Of a stretch of DNA of 13,977 nt, positions 7,711 through 13,977 are shown piece after piece. The stretch is from Bacteroidota bacterium (GTDB taxonomy: Bacteria > Bacteroidota > Bacteroidia > Bacteroidales > F082), in the NCBI GenBank assembly GCA_023396415.1, contig JAEWWJ010000008.1, positions 1-13,977 of the forward strand. The letters are read 5' to 3'. The notes below the pieces were generated by a model, which worked only from the letters and a program-made list of their open reading frames with translations, made no database searches and was not told the origin of the DNA. A program made the translations under genes and the position numbers. Position 1 is the stretch's first letter; each line of letters opens with the position of its first letter.

Positions 7711-7736
7711 TTTAGTGATCATTTAAAACCACTAAA
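7711..7736. promoter_or_regulatory. Inverted repeat before istA
   Basis: TTTAGTG (7711-7717) and CACTAAA (7730-7736) form a perfect 7-base inverted repeat with a 12-base spacer, 11 bases upstream of the istA ATG. It could be an operator or part of the promoter region, or chance in AT-rich DNA. Confidence 0.3.
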
Positions 7737-7769
7737 ATGAACCAAAATCTGTCTCAAAATTGAAAAAAA

Positions 7770-7953
7770 GGGGTCAACATGCTCCGGAATAATACTCCCC
7801 GAAGTTAGGGGGTCAATATGATCCGGATTGGATTATTTCCTTTTCAAACAATAAAGGGGGTCAACATCTGCCGGAATGGCATTTAATATTTTCCAATTAA
7901 ATGGAAAATCTTTCCGGATTTTTACCGGTGATGGGGTCAGCTTGCTCCGGATT
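7770..7953. repeat. IS21 terminal repeats, istA-side end (four copies)
   Basis: Four copies of GGGGTCA-N7-CCGGAWT occur at 7770-7790, 7809-7829, 7857-7877 and 7933-7953, all in one orientation and inverted relative to the two at the other end. The outermost ends 5 bases from the IS tip. Multiple internal repeats of this kind are a hallmark of IS21-type ends and probably bind IstA. Confidence 0.85.
7888..7909. repeat. Perfect inverted repeat within the IS end
   Basis: ATTTTCCA and TGGAAAAT form an 8-bp stem with a 6-base loop between the third and fourth terminal repeats. It might act as a terminator that blocks outside transcription into istA, but this is a guess. Confidence 0.35.
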
Positions 7954-7958
7954 ATCCA

Positions 7959-7965
7959 GTTTTAT
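7959..7965. repeat. Target-site duplication, right copy (GTTTTAT)
   Basis: Exact match to 5320-5326, directly after the TATCCA tip of the insertion sequence. Confidence 0.9.
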
Positions 7966-8018
7966 ACAAGATAGAACTTCCTTGTTCTAAAATCGTTAAT
8001 CCTTGTTCTGAGATTTTA
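7966..8018. repeat. Intergenic repeat copy 1, second half
   Basis: Starts ACAAGATAGAACTTCC and ends TTGTTCTGAGATTTTA. It matches 8089-8141 at about 49 of 53 positions by eye. It is the continuation of 5274-5326 across the insertion sequence. Confidence 0.85.
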
Positions 8019-8034
8019 ACTTCTATAGTGACCT

Positions 8035-8141
8035 AAAGATTTAAGAACATCGATTAACGATTGTCGATTTTAGAAGTTTTGGTTTTATACAAGATAGAAC
8101 TTCCTCCTTCTAAAATCGATCATCCTTGTTCTGAGATTTTA
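8035..8141. repeat. Intergenic repeat copy 2, intact, about 107 bp
   Basis: This is the uninterrupted copy of the unit whose first copy holds the IS; 16 bases separate the copies. It contains a perfect 13-bp inverted repeat, TCGATTTTAGAAG (8064-8076) and CTTCTAAAATCGA (8107-8119), around a 30-base loop. Its outer ends, AGAACA and TGTTCT-like sequence, can extend the stem imperfectly. It reads GGTTTTATACAAG straight through the point where copy 1 was hit. It may be a family of palindromic intergenic repeats in this genome. Confidence 0.8.
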
Positions 8142-8145
8142 TCAT

Positions 8146-8173
8146 CCCCGTATGGTCGTTCCTCCCCACGGGG
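8146..8173. repeat. Small GC hairpin downstream of the 8246 gene
   Basis: CCCCGT (8146-8151) pairs with ACGGGG (8168-8173) over 6 bp with a 16-base loop. It is in the 3' region of the minus-strand gene ending at 8246 but has no U-run, so intrinsic termination is doubtful. Confidence 0.35.
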
Positions 8174-8231
8174 CAGGCGAATTGAACGAATTGAATGAAG
8201 TGTCACTTTGTCACTCACTCAGTCACAACCT

Positions 8232-8257
8232 GTCACCCATCACCCTTACTGTTTCAC
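8232..8257. repeat. Shared 26-base gene-end sequence, copy 1
   Basis: GTCACCCATCACCCTTACT followed by G and TTTCAC covers the last codons and stop of the gene at 8246. It recurs at 11324-11349 with one mismatch. Next to it (8202-8217) are two GTCACT-type octamers. Confidence 0.75.
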
Positions 8258-9715
8258 CCATTTACCATTTTCGTTAAGCCCTGTGGACGAAGTGATTCGG
8301 TACACATAAATGCCTGCCGTCAGATGGTTTGTTTCAAGTTCGCTTTCGGTAGTAGTGAGTTGTTGTTGCATCACAAGCCGCCCGCCCTGATCGAAAAGCT
8401 GAAATAATGCCTGTGGGTGCTGTATTGCCAGCCTTACTTTAAGTTGGCTGCTTCCCGGGTTAGGATACACGATGGCCTCGCGCAGCTGTATAGTCGTTGG
8501 ATTGTTTATTCCAGTGAGCAAACCCTCGCTGTTGAGTTTGAGAAGGATAATATCCGTTTGGTTTTCGGTGCTGTTTTGATAATCAAAACGCCAGCCGCCT
8601 ACCAGACAGCCCCCGTCATTTGTGGCAATCAAGTTCGACATCACATAATAAGCATCGCCACCATAAAAGCGTTCCCAGCGCAGATTGAGCATGCTATCAG
8701 TTTGTAAAACTACCAGCCAAGAAGGATGATGGGCGTAGTGAGGGTTGTATCTATCGAGGTTATGGGTACCTCCGGCAAAAATCGTATCGGGATGTTTAAA
8801 ATCTATTCCTTTATAAACAGAAGGGAAATCAATCGTATCTGTATGATGCCAACGCCAAAACAAATGTCCTGTAGTATCAAAAGGATGAAATTGTTTGACA
8901 ATAGCAATGTTATGCTCGGGTAAAGGGTAATTGTTTTTACCTAAAAGATAGAAAGTTGAATCGTTGACCCATTTACATGATGAATTTGTACTGAAGTACC
9001 TTGGAATTGGAGATTGGCCGATAATATTAAATGAAGCGTCAAGTTTTAGATATTTAGGTGACATCATCTGTAAGACCCAAAAGGTTGAATCATTTAACTG
9101 TCGCATATCGAGGTAGGTACCCCATTGGTTTGGCGCAGGAATATTGTACTTCAAAAAATTAAAATACTTGTCGAGATGACAAACTAATGTGGTTTCAAGT
9201 TTTGAAGTACTACTTATGACAGTTGCGTACACTAAAACCGAAGAGTCGGATAACAGTGTTGATTGGAAGAACCCTCCAATAACCAAATCAATTGGAAGCA
9301 CTGCAACTTTTCTTTCTGTAATTTCAAGCTTGGAATCAAACACAATCCTAATCAATGCTGCGTTATTATGTAGTATTGTATCGTAAGATAACCCAATAAA
9401 GGTTAAACTATTATTTGAATCCACGTATGTTGAAACTGGCGAAATGCTTGTCTGTTGAGACGTAATATGCACAGTATCGTTGAGTACACCTTCATGATTA
9501 ATTTTTAAAAGAACGGCAAATTGCTTGCCAGATCCTGAATTGAACGCAGCTGCGGTTATAATATGATCATTGATTGTTGTTTCATCGAGATCAATACACT
9601 TCGTGTTTGCTTTATCATCAAGTATAAACGACCATGCCTGACGTTGGGAGAAGACCTCCTTGCCAATAAACAGAAAGGTCGTCAATAGGATTGTTATTAA
9701 AATTTCCTTTTTCAT
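8246..9715 (-). CDS. T9SS cargo protein with probable beta-propeller-like body
   Basis: A 489-residue predicted secreted protein. The ATG at 9713-9715 begins a clear signal peptide (MKKEILITILLTTFLF, ending EVFSQ near residue 24). The body is rich in strand-turn-strand segments with aspartate-serine turns (NDSTFWVLQM, NDSTFYLLGK, SDSSVLVYAT) and near its end has LRWERFYGGDAYYVMSNLIATNDGGCLVGG, here split as LRWERFYGGDAYY and NDGGCLVGG. That block matches the blade pattern of the repeat protein at 11338-12933, so a propeller fold is likely, with poorly conserved blades in the first half. The sorting domain starts at YPNP (residue 417), has AGIYVYR and ends KWVKQ. An 84-base inverted-repeat structure ends 15 bases before the ATG. 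No catalytic motif is visible; a structural, adhesive or binding role is possible. Confidence 0.85.
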   Translation of the reverse strand: MKKEILITILLTTFLFIGKEVFSQRQAWSFILDDKANTKCIDLDETTINDHIITAAAFNSGSGKQFAVLLKINHEGVLNDTVHITSQQTSISPVSTYVDSNNSLTFIGLSYDTILHNNAALIRIVFDSKLEITERKVAVLPIDLVIGGFFQSTLLSDSSVLVYATVISSTSKLETTLVCHLDKYFNFLKYNIPAPNQWGTYLDMRQLNDSTFWVLQMMSPKYLKLDASFNIIGQSPIPRYFSTNSSCKWVNDSTFYLLGKNNYPLPEHNIAIVKQFHPFDTTGHLFWRWHHTDTIDFPSVYKGIDFKHPDTIFAGGTHNLDRYNPHYAHHPSWLVVLQTDSMLNLRWERFYGGDAYYVMSNLIATNDGGCLVGGWRFDYQNSTENQTDIILLKLNSEGLLTGINNPTTIQLREAIVYPNPGSSQLKVRLAIQHPQALFQLFDQGGRLVMQQQLTTTESELETNHLTAGIYVYRITSSTGLNENGKWVKQ

Positions 9716-9730
9716 TTTTTTTCTGTATGA

Positions 9731-9813
9731 AAAAGGAGTATGTCAAATTGGTATAATAACTTATCTCTTTAATCCCTAGGAACAATTACCCCAAATTGAC
9801 TGATACTCCTTTT
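9731..9813 (-). terminator. Long imperfect inverted repeat between two genes
   Basis: In transcript sense, AAAAGGAGTAT (9813-9803) pairs perfectly with ATACTCCTTTT (9741-9731). After a 2-base bulge, GTCAATTTGG pairs with CCAATTTGAC with one mismatch. The loop is about 39 bases. A U-rich tail (CTCCTTTTTC) follows the stem. It begins 11 bases after the stop of the lipoprotein gene and ends 15 bases before the ATG at 9715, so it may end the first transcript, protect it, or lie in the leader of the second gene. Confidence 0.6.
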
Positions 9814-9824
9814 CGTTAATAGAT

Positions 9825-10790
9825 TTACTCTTCTTGTTGTCCTACAATAATCTTTATGCCGTAGGTTACATAATAATGATGGAAATGCCAAGAATAATTG
9901 GAGGACATTGCCAAATCATCAATTATCTCAACATGCGAAAACTCTTTTCCAGTGGGGCGTAGTCCTTCGTTGGGATCGTTGATGATCATATGTGATTGTA
10001 GTAGATAATAGTTTAGTGTATCGCTTGTAAGGCAGTTATTTTCAGGATAATTCCAGCCGATATAAAGGCGCTCATTATAACTAAAACCTTCAGTTTCATG
10101 CATTTCTAAATTCACAAATACATAAGGTACTGTGGAAACGGCAGGGTGGTTGAGCCTCCAGGCTAGTTCGTCCGATGCATCGGATACGCCATACAAGGTG
10201 CTATCGCACTTTCCTGCAGGAGGACTTCCTAATTCCTGTCCCAAAGTTCCCCAAATCCAGTCATCACCATCTTTAAAAGACATGTAAAGACCTGCAATCA
10301 ACCGCATTCCATACACACTGGTGCTGCTAATATATGCTGTATTATTTGTGAGGCTATCGAGGTTCACGTCTGTGAGTTTCAGGTAATTGTCGTCGCCTTC
10401 CAAAGCGGCAAGTCCAAGAGTATTGTCGGTTTCAATGGCTTCATACAAAACAGCAATATCGTCTATGGCAACCCTATTATTATCAATGGTCATTGCATAG
10501 CTATGCTTGCTCACTTTTGTTGCTTCATACTGTTGATCGGGCCTGGCATGGTGGTAATTCTGCAAAGCCTCGGTATACCATACAGCCGAATCAACGCTGA
10601 GGCTTTCGCCTGATTTTAAACCATTGGTTAACTTTGAGTCAAAGGAACGGATGAGCCGAACGATTGCCCTGTTTTGTTCGTCTGCATTGTTTGCTGTTGG
10701 TTTTTCAGTTGTTTCTTTTTGACATGCGCTTATCATTAGACTAATCATTATCAGGTAGATAATGTTTTTAAGAGAAAAATATTGTTTCAT
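9825..10790 (-). CDS. Predicted lipoprotein of unknown function
   Basis: A 321-residue protein. The ATG at 10790 is chosen because it begins MKQYFSLKNIIYLIMISL and leads directly into the lipobox ISAC, with the lipidated cysteine at residue 23; the longer frame would place a polar tail before the signal. It is thus predicted to be anchored in the outer or inner membrane by a lipidated cysteine. After a polar linker (CQKETTEKPT) come a helical segment with two tandem basic-acidic helices (NRAIVRLIRSFDSKL), SVDSAVWYTEALQNYHHARP, and a C-terminal strand-rich part ending WHFHHYYVTYGIKIIVGQ. There is no sorting domain, unlike its neighbours. SVDSAVWY-type sequences occur in uncharacterised Bacteroidota lipoproteins as far as I recall, but I assign no function. 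Confidence 0.82.
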   Translation of the reverse strand: MKQYFSLKNIIYLIMISLMISACQKETTEKPTANNADEQNRAIVRLIRSFDSKLTNGLKSGESLSVDSAVWYTEALQNYHHARPDQQYEATKVSKHSYAMTIDNNRVAIDDIAVLYEAIETDNTLGLAALEGDDNYLKLTDVNLDSLTNNTAYISSTSVYGMRLIAGLYMSFKDGDDWIWGTLGQELGSPPAGKCDSTLYGVSDASDELAWRLNHPAVSTVPYVFVNLEMHETEGFSYNERLYIGWNYPENNCLTSDTLNYYLLQSHMIINDPNEGLRPTGKEFSHVEIIDDLAMSSNYSWHFHHYYVTYGIKIIVGQQEE

Positions 10791-10944
10791 AATAATTAAA
10801 TTTTGTTTGAAAAAATGAATTTGGTTGCTTCCGTTGATTGGTTTTGCTGTCTTATCCATGAATTAATATGGCGCAGCTTATTCAGTCGAACTTATTTTTC
10901 CCCAACCAAAAAACCCTTTTGTTGTCGTGCCAAATTATAAAACC

Positions 10945-10978
10945 TAAAGCTATAGTAGCGATATAAAAACACCCCAAA
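10945..10978 (-). promoter_or_regulatory. Weak candidate promoter for the lipoprotein gene
   Basis: The minus strand shows TTTG (10978-10975), 22 bases, then TAGCTTTA (10952-10945), one base from TAnnTTTG. Spacing is slightly long and the start codon is about 155 bases away. Confidence 0.2.
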
Positions 10979-11242
10979 ATAATCCGAACCCATGGAACGA
11001 TTAGTATGCGACAATACCATTGGCAATTGGGGGGGGTAAACGCCTGTATTTCAGTTATATACATTTGATCTACTTAAAAAAAAGAAAATATGAAAAAATT
11101 ATAATTGGTGTTGCGCATCAAAGATAAATTAAGGATTATTATCAACCAAACAATTTCTTTCTATTTCAGCTGCTTTTCAGTTATTTATATTGATTCTAAA
11201 ATTTAGGGATTAATTCTAAAATTCAAAAAATTCAAGATTCAA

Positions 11243-11258
11243 TCCCGCACGTGCGGGA
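11243..11258. repeat. Perfect 16-bp palindrome and a neighbouring GC palindrome
   Basis: TCCCGCACGTGCGGGA is a perfect palindrome, followed by ACAAGATTCAA-like sequence. A second, imperfect one (TCCGCCACGGCGGGA, 11276-11290) follows 17 bases later and is also followed by CAAG. Both stand out as GC islands in AT-rich DNA, as expected for REP-like elements. Confidence 0.65.
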
Positions 11259-11299
11259 CAAGATTCAAAATTCACTCCGCCACGGCGGGACAAGAGATT

Positions 11300-11349
11300 G
11301 TCACTTCGTCACTTTGTCACTTCGTCACCCATCACCCTTACTCTTTCAC
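11300..11349. repeat. GTCACTTY octamer array and gene-end sequence, copy 2
   Basis: Three tandem octamers of GTCACTTY (11300-11323) are followed by GTCACCCATCACCCTTACT, C and TTTCAC (11324-11349). The latter 26 bases match 8232-8257 with one mismatch and span the stop codon of the gene at 11338. Confidence 0.75.
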
Positions 11350-12933
11350 AACCTTCTCCACTAACCATCTTACTCCATCCCAGAGCCTTATAAGGTAGAG
11401 GCCGGGCGGCAAGTGTTTGAGTTCAATTTTATGGAATTCGCCTTCGGCTTTGGAGGTGTAAATAAGCCTGCCCGTGGGGCTGATAAGTTCTACCTGCATT
11501 ATTGCCTGTTGCATATTGGCGGGCAGTTGCAGCCAAACTTCGTTGGTGGCTGGGTTGGGATAAACCTTTATTTCGTTGGCACTTGCGGAGGGTGTTAATA
11601 CACCAACCGTATCCGGCAGTGCGATCTCAAAAATCCAGGCATTATAGTCGTCGAATGAGCCACACTGAACATCAAAGGATGGGCTACCTTTTGTAGAGGC
11701 TGCAATCACATAATTATAATCGCTCTTCTTCAGAATAGTATGTGGATTCTCGAGCATTTGAGAACTAAAGCCGCCATAGCAGTGCTGCCATTCAATGGCT
11801 CCGTTTTCATTTAGCTTTACAACCCAAATATCACTGTTGGTTCCTGGATATGAATGATTGCCGCTTACATCGCCATCGTTTGACCTTGTAGTGCCAATCA
11901 CAATAAACCCCCCATCTGCTGTTTGTGTAATATAATTCGGACTATCATAATCATACCCGCCTATGCATTTCTGCCAGATAATCTCCATCTGTTCGTTCAA
12001 CCTGACTACCCATATATCATTTGGTTCATCACCACTAGGGCCGTGCAAACCTGATACATCCCCATCATTTGAATGTGTATAGGCAATAAAAACATAACCA
12101 TCCTCAAGTTCAATTAGATTGTTACCAAGATCGTAATGGCTGCCGCCATAGCAATACTGCGCCAGGATAGTGCCCTGCAAATCCAGTTCAACTATCCAAA
12201 CATCAGCCCATGCCCCGTCGGGATAGCATTCCACCAAGCCGCCATGCCACTGGGCTGCACCAATCATCATGATGTTGCCTGCACTGTTGACCATCATTGA
12301 TATGCCATTGTCCCACCCATTGTTGCCCAAGGTAATCTCCCACTCAATATTGCCTAGGGAGTCGCATTTAACCACCCAATTATCATACATACCATAATAA
12401 TTGCTAATATCACCCCCACTTGCACTGATTCTTGCAAGCATTGCAAAACCTCCATCAGGTGTAAGAATCATATCACGAGGCCCATCCGTACCCCAGCTTC
12501 CATAACATTTTTCCCATAATAAATCCCCTTCGCCATTGATCTTCATAACCCATAGATCGCCATTTCCTTGGTTATAAGATTGAACATCCCCATCAGCTGA
12601 TCCTGTGATTCCGAAAACATAAAACTCGTTGTTTCCAATGTTAATTATCTTTCGTGGCGTATCATACATTGATCCCCCAAAACATTTTTCCCACAACATT
12701 GACCCGGTTGAGTCTATCTTCACTATCCATATATCATCCAATCCATGATAATTTGTTATGCCCTCACCTGACTCCACTTCAATTGCAAGCATATAACCGT
12801 TTTCTGTGGGCGCTATTCCAAATGTAAAATCAAGTGTAGCGGTTCCATAACATTGTTGCCAGATTATTTCCGGTATCTGCGCAGAGGCATTAATAGCGAA
12901 AAATAGCATAACGGCACTTAGAATTTTTTTCAT
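11338..12933 (-). CDS. T9SS cargo protein with about six 60-residue propeller-type repeats
   Basis: A 531-residue predicted secreted protein. The ATG at 12931-12933 starts a signal peptide (MKKILSAVMLFFAINASAQ). Residues of about 24-440 consist of repeats with the pattern (I/L)xW(Q/E)xCxGG, then a GG(F/Y) turn, then SNDGDVSG followed by D(I/L)WVVKL; examples are LLWEKCYGSWGTD, IIWQKCIGGYDYD and IEWQHCYGG. At least six copies are readable, suggesting a six or seven-bladed propeller. Aspartate-rich DGDVSG turns could bind calcium. The sorting domain starts at YPNP (residue 458), has PGLYLIR and ends EKVVKE. A perfect 13-bp hairpin ends 16 bases before the ATG. Likely roles are surface adhesion or binding; no active site is seen. 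Confidence 0.9.
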   Translation of the reverse strand: MKKILSAVMLFFAINASAQIPEIIWQQCYGTATLDFTFGIAPTENGYMLAIEVESGEGITNYHGLDDIWIVKIDSTGSMLWEKCFGGSMYDTPRKIINIGNNEFYVFGITGSADGDVQSYNQGNGDLWVMKINGEGDLLWEKCYGSWGTDGPRDMILTPDGGFAMLARISASGGDISNYYGMYDNWVVKCDSLGNIEWEITLGNNGWDNGISMMVNSAGNIMMIGAAQWHGGLVECYPDGAWADVWIVELDLQGTILAQYCYGGSHYDLGNNLIELEDGYVFIAYTHSNDGDVSGLHGPSGDEPNDIWVVRLNEQMEIIWQKCIGGYDYDSPNYITQTADGGFIVIGTTRSNDGDVSGNHSYPGTNSDIWVVKLNENGAIEWQHCYGGFSSQMLENPHTILKKSDYNYVIAASTKGSPSFDVQCGSFDDYNAWIFEIALPDTVGVLTPSASANEIKVYPNPATNEVWLQLPANMQQAIMQVELISPTGRLIYTSKAEGEFHKIELKHLPPGLYLIRLWDGVRWLVEKVVKE

Positions 12934-12949
12934 GGCTGTATAAAATAAG

Positions 12950-12983
12950 GCGAACCATTCCCTTTTTACGGGGAATGGTTCGC
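12950..12983 (-). terminator. Strong intrinsic terminator-like hairpin
   Basis: GCGAACCATTCCC (12950-12962) and GGGAATGGTTCGC (12971-12983) form a perfect 13-bp stem with an 8-base loop. In the minus-strand direction it starts 5 bases after the stop of the gene at 12989 and is followed by CTTATTTTAT, a broken U-run. It fits termination of that gene but sits only 16 bases before the next ATG. Confidence 0.75.
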
Positions 12984-12988
12984 GAAGA

Positions 12989-13977
12989 TTATAAATTAAT
13001 GATTAATTTACCATGCTTGCTTATTGCTCCGGCTTTAAGCGTGTACAAATACACCCCTTTCTTCACATCACGGATGTCCCACAGCTGTTGGCCTTGCTTT
13101 GCTTTGATAACAAAAGCGGTAATGCTTCTGCCATGTGCATCGCTAATCTGCAAAACAGCTTCGTTTGCATGTACAGGAAGCGTAAAGTCGAAAGCTACCC
13201 ACGTGCTGGCAGGATTGGGCGATGCCTTAATAACCAGACCGTTGTCAAGATCATTTGTGGGCATTGCCACCGCGCTTTTCAATGCACCCGCATCGTCCAC
13301 AGGCAGGCAGTTGCAGTAATGGTGGTCGTAGGCATATTCAAGTATCCCCTTGGCCATTAGTGCAGCCTTGCCGCTTGCATTTTCGGCAAAGTCAGCCAGT
13401 ATGCCCACTTCGAGGCTGTCTAATTCGTAAATGGTACGGTTCTGCTGTTTCCATGCCATCTGCATTTGCATCATGCTCTTGTAATCGTTATATTCGGCAA
13501 GCGCATCGCCTTCCAGTGCGCGTGTTGCAGGTATCAGGTTGAGCATGGCTTGAGCCGCGGCGTAATTATCTTCGGCAAGGTAAGCCGAAACAATTTGCAT
13601 ATCGGCATTCAGGTTACCCAGGTTGTTGAGCCAGGTGCGCAGATAGGAATAATCTGTTGCCGAATCGTTGAGGCAACTGCGTATCAGCTTATAAGCAGCC
13701 TGTGTTTTGCCTGCCTGGTAGCTGGCCATGTCCTGTAGCAAGATGGTCTTGTAGGTGATTCCGCCTACCAGTTGCCTGAGGATAGAGATCATGTATGCCG
13801 GCAGAGGCTGGTCTTTGTTTTCGAGATGACTCATCAGTTCCTCTTTGCGAAGCTCATCAGGATTGGCTGATAATATCTCGAACAAAATGCTTACGGGCAA
13901 CACATCGGTTTTGTCGGCTGCCGCCACGAGCACTTCTTTTGATAAATGAGGTGATTTGCCTAATAATTCAGCTCTCA
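12989..13977 (-). CDS. T9SS cargo protein, 3' part only (runs off the window)
   Basis: The frame is open to the window edge, so the visible 328 residues are the C-terminal part of a longer protein; the GTG within the frame at 13931-13933 is not a start, since coding continues upstream as RAELLGKSPHLSKE. This conserved helical part (DKTDVLPVSILFEIL, NPDELRKEELMSHL, LPAYMISILRQL, then pairs of helices up to about YDHHYCNCLP) is about 230 residues and mostly alpha-helical, an uncommon feature just before a sorting domain. The sorting domain starts at SPNPAST, has KGVYLYTL and ends KLIINL. Composition is clearly richer in G and C than the cargo genes at 181-4379. A truncated relative lies at 5015-5266. 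Its N-terminal domains are not visible; a large adhesin or repeat protein would be usual for this layout. Confidence 0.85.
   Translation of the reverse strand, partial: RAELLGKSPHLSKEVLVAAADKTDVLPVSILFEILSANPDELRKEELMSHLENKDQPLPAYMISILRQLVGGITYKTILLQDMASYQAGKTQAAYKLIRSCLNDSATDYSYLRTWLNNLGNLNADMQIVSAYLAEDNYAAAQAMLNLIPATRALEGDALAEYNDYKSMMQMQMAWKQQNRTIYELDSLEVGILADFAENASGKAALMAKGILEYAYDHHYCNCLPVDDAGALKSAVAMPTNDLDNGLVIKASPNPASTWVAFDFTLPVHANEAVLQISDAHGRSITAFVIKAKQGQQLWDIRDVKKGVYLYTLKAGAISKHGKLIINL

Larger units (their letters stand above)
5327..7958 (-). mobile_element. IS21-family insertion sequence, 2632 bp
   Basis: The ends are TGGATATTCCGG at 5327 and, on the opposite strand, TGGATAATCCGG at 7958, giving imperfect terminal inverted repeats that start with TG as usual for the family. 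The element encodes istA then istB on the minus strand, separated by 4 bases. Each end carries several copies of an internal binding-site-like repeat, also typical of IS21. A perfect 7-bp duplication GTTTTAT flanks the element, so it moved in as a unit and has not rearranged since. It sits inside the first of two tandem intergenic repeats. Both genes carry a single disabling-type change, so this copy may no longer transpose by itself. Confidence 0.93.
10791..11337. other. 547-base intergenic region with repeats, no recognised gene
   Basis: The part next to the lipoprotein gene is probably its leader. A run of eight G (about 11029-11036) lies in the middle, and a 60-codon minus-strand frame at 10882-11064 has no support beyond length. 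From about 11190 the sequence becomes repetitive: ATTCTAAAATT twice, several ATTCAA words, two GC palindromes and an octamer array leading into the end of the next gene. Confidence 0.5.

Noticed and set aside
7770..7953. Regularly repeated 21-base units considered as an origin iteron array
   Set aside because: They lie inside the IS borders, recur inverted at its other end, and fit IS21 terminal binding sites; no replication gene is nearby.
11029..11036. Run of eight G as a phase-variation tract
   Set aside because: It is not in a supported gene or near a convincing promoter, so switching cannot be argued.
11300..11331. Octamer array considered as a CRISPR array
   Set aside because: Units are 8 bases and directly adjacent without spacers, and no cas gene is present.
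13013..13738. Overlapping plus-strand open frames opposite the last gene
   Set aside because: They are antisense to a strongly supported T9SS gene, lack signal or family features, and follow from the low stop density of its complement.

Overview
The window comes from a Bacteroidota chromosome, probably an uncultured or environmental member. All seven intact or near-intact cellular genes lie on the minus strand. Six have the layout of Type IX secretion (T9SS) cargo: a Sec signal peptide, a beta-rich body and a C-terminal sorting domain of about 75 residues with a YPNP-type start and a G-(I/V/L/M)-Y motif near the end (for the last gene the N-terminus lies outside the window). The seventh is a lipoprotein. 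Start codons sit in A-rich leaders without clear Shine-Dalgarno sites, and the candidate promoters fit the Bacteroidota TAnnTTTG type.

Layout from low to high coordinates (the reverse of transcription). Positions 1-4379 are AT-rich and hold four T9SS cargo genes. Three of them (181-1128, 1308-2270, 2473-3411) are diverged paralogues of one unnamed family sharing a YDFS-N3-GDT block and, in two, a WIEGIGS block. The fourth and most upstream (3435-4379) is unrelated in sequence and looks like a beta-sandwich protein; it is 23 bases from its neighbour, so at least those two genes are probably co-transcribed. Positions 4380-5014 have no recognisable gene.

Positions 5015-8245 are a genome-plasticity zone. 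It contains a truncated copy of the gene found at the window's far end, two tandem copies of a structured intergenic repeat of about 107 bp, and an IS21-family insertion sequence (5327-7958) inside the first repeat copy. The IS has matching TGGATA tips, internal terminal repeats and a perfect 7-bp target duplication (GTTTTAT). The second repeat copy shows the uninterrupted target. Both transposition genes carry single lesions: istA has a frameshift and istB has an early in-frame amber codon.

Positions 8246-13977 hold four genes: a T9SS cargo protein with propeller-like sequence, an unrecognised lipoprotein, a T9SS cargo protein with about six repeats of some 60 residues (probable beta-propeller), and the 3' part of a larger T9SS protein that runs off the window. 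The two propeller-like genes share an unusual arrangement. Each has a strong inverted repeat ending 15-16 bases before its ATG, and both end in the same 26-base sequence across the stop codon (one mismatch). I found no tRNA, rRNA or CRISPR array, and no complete defence or metabolic operon.
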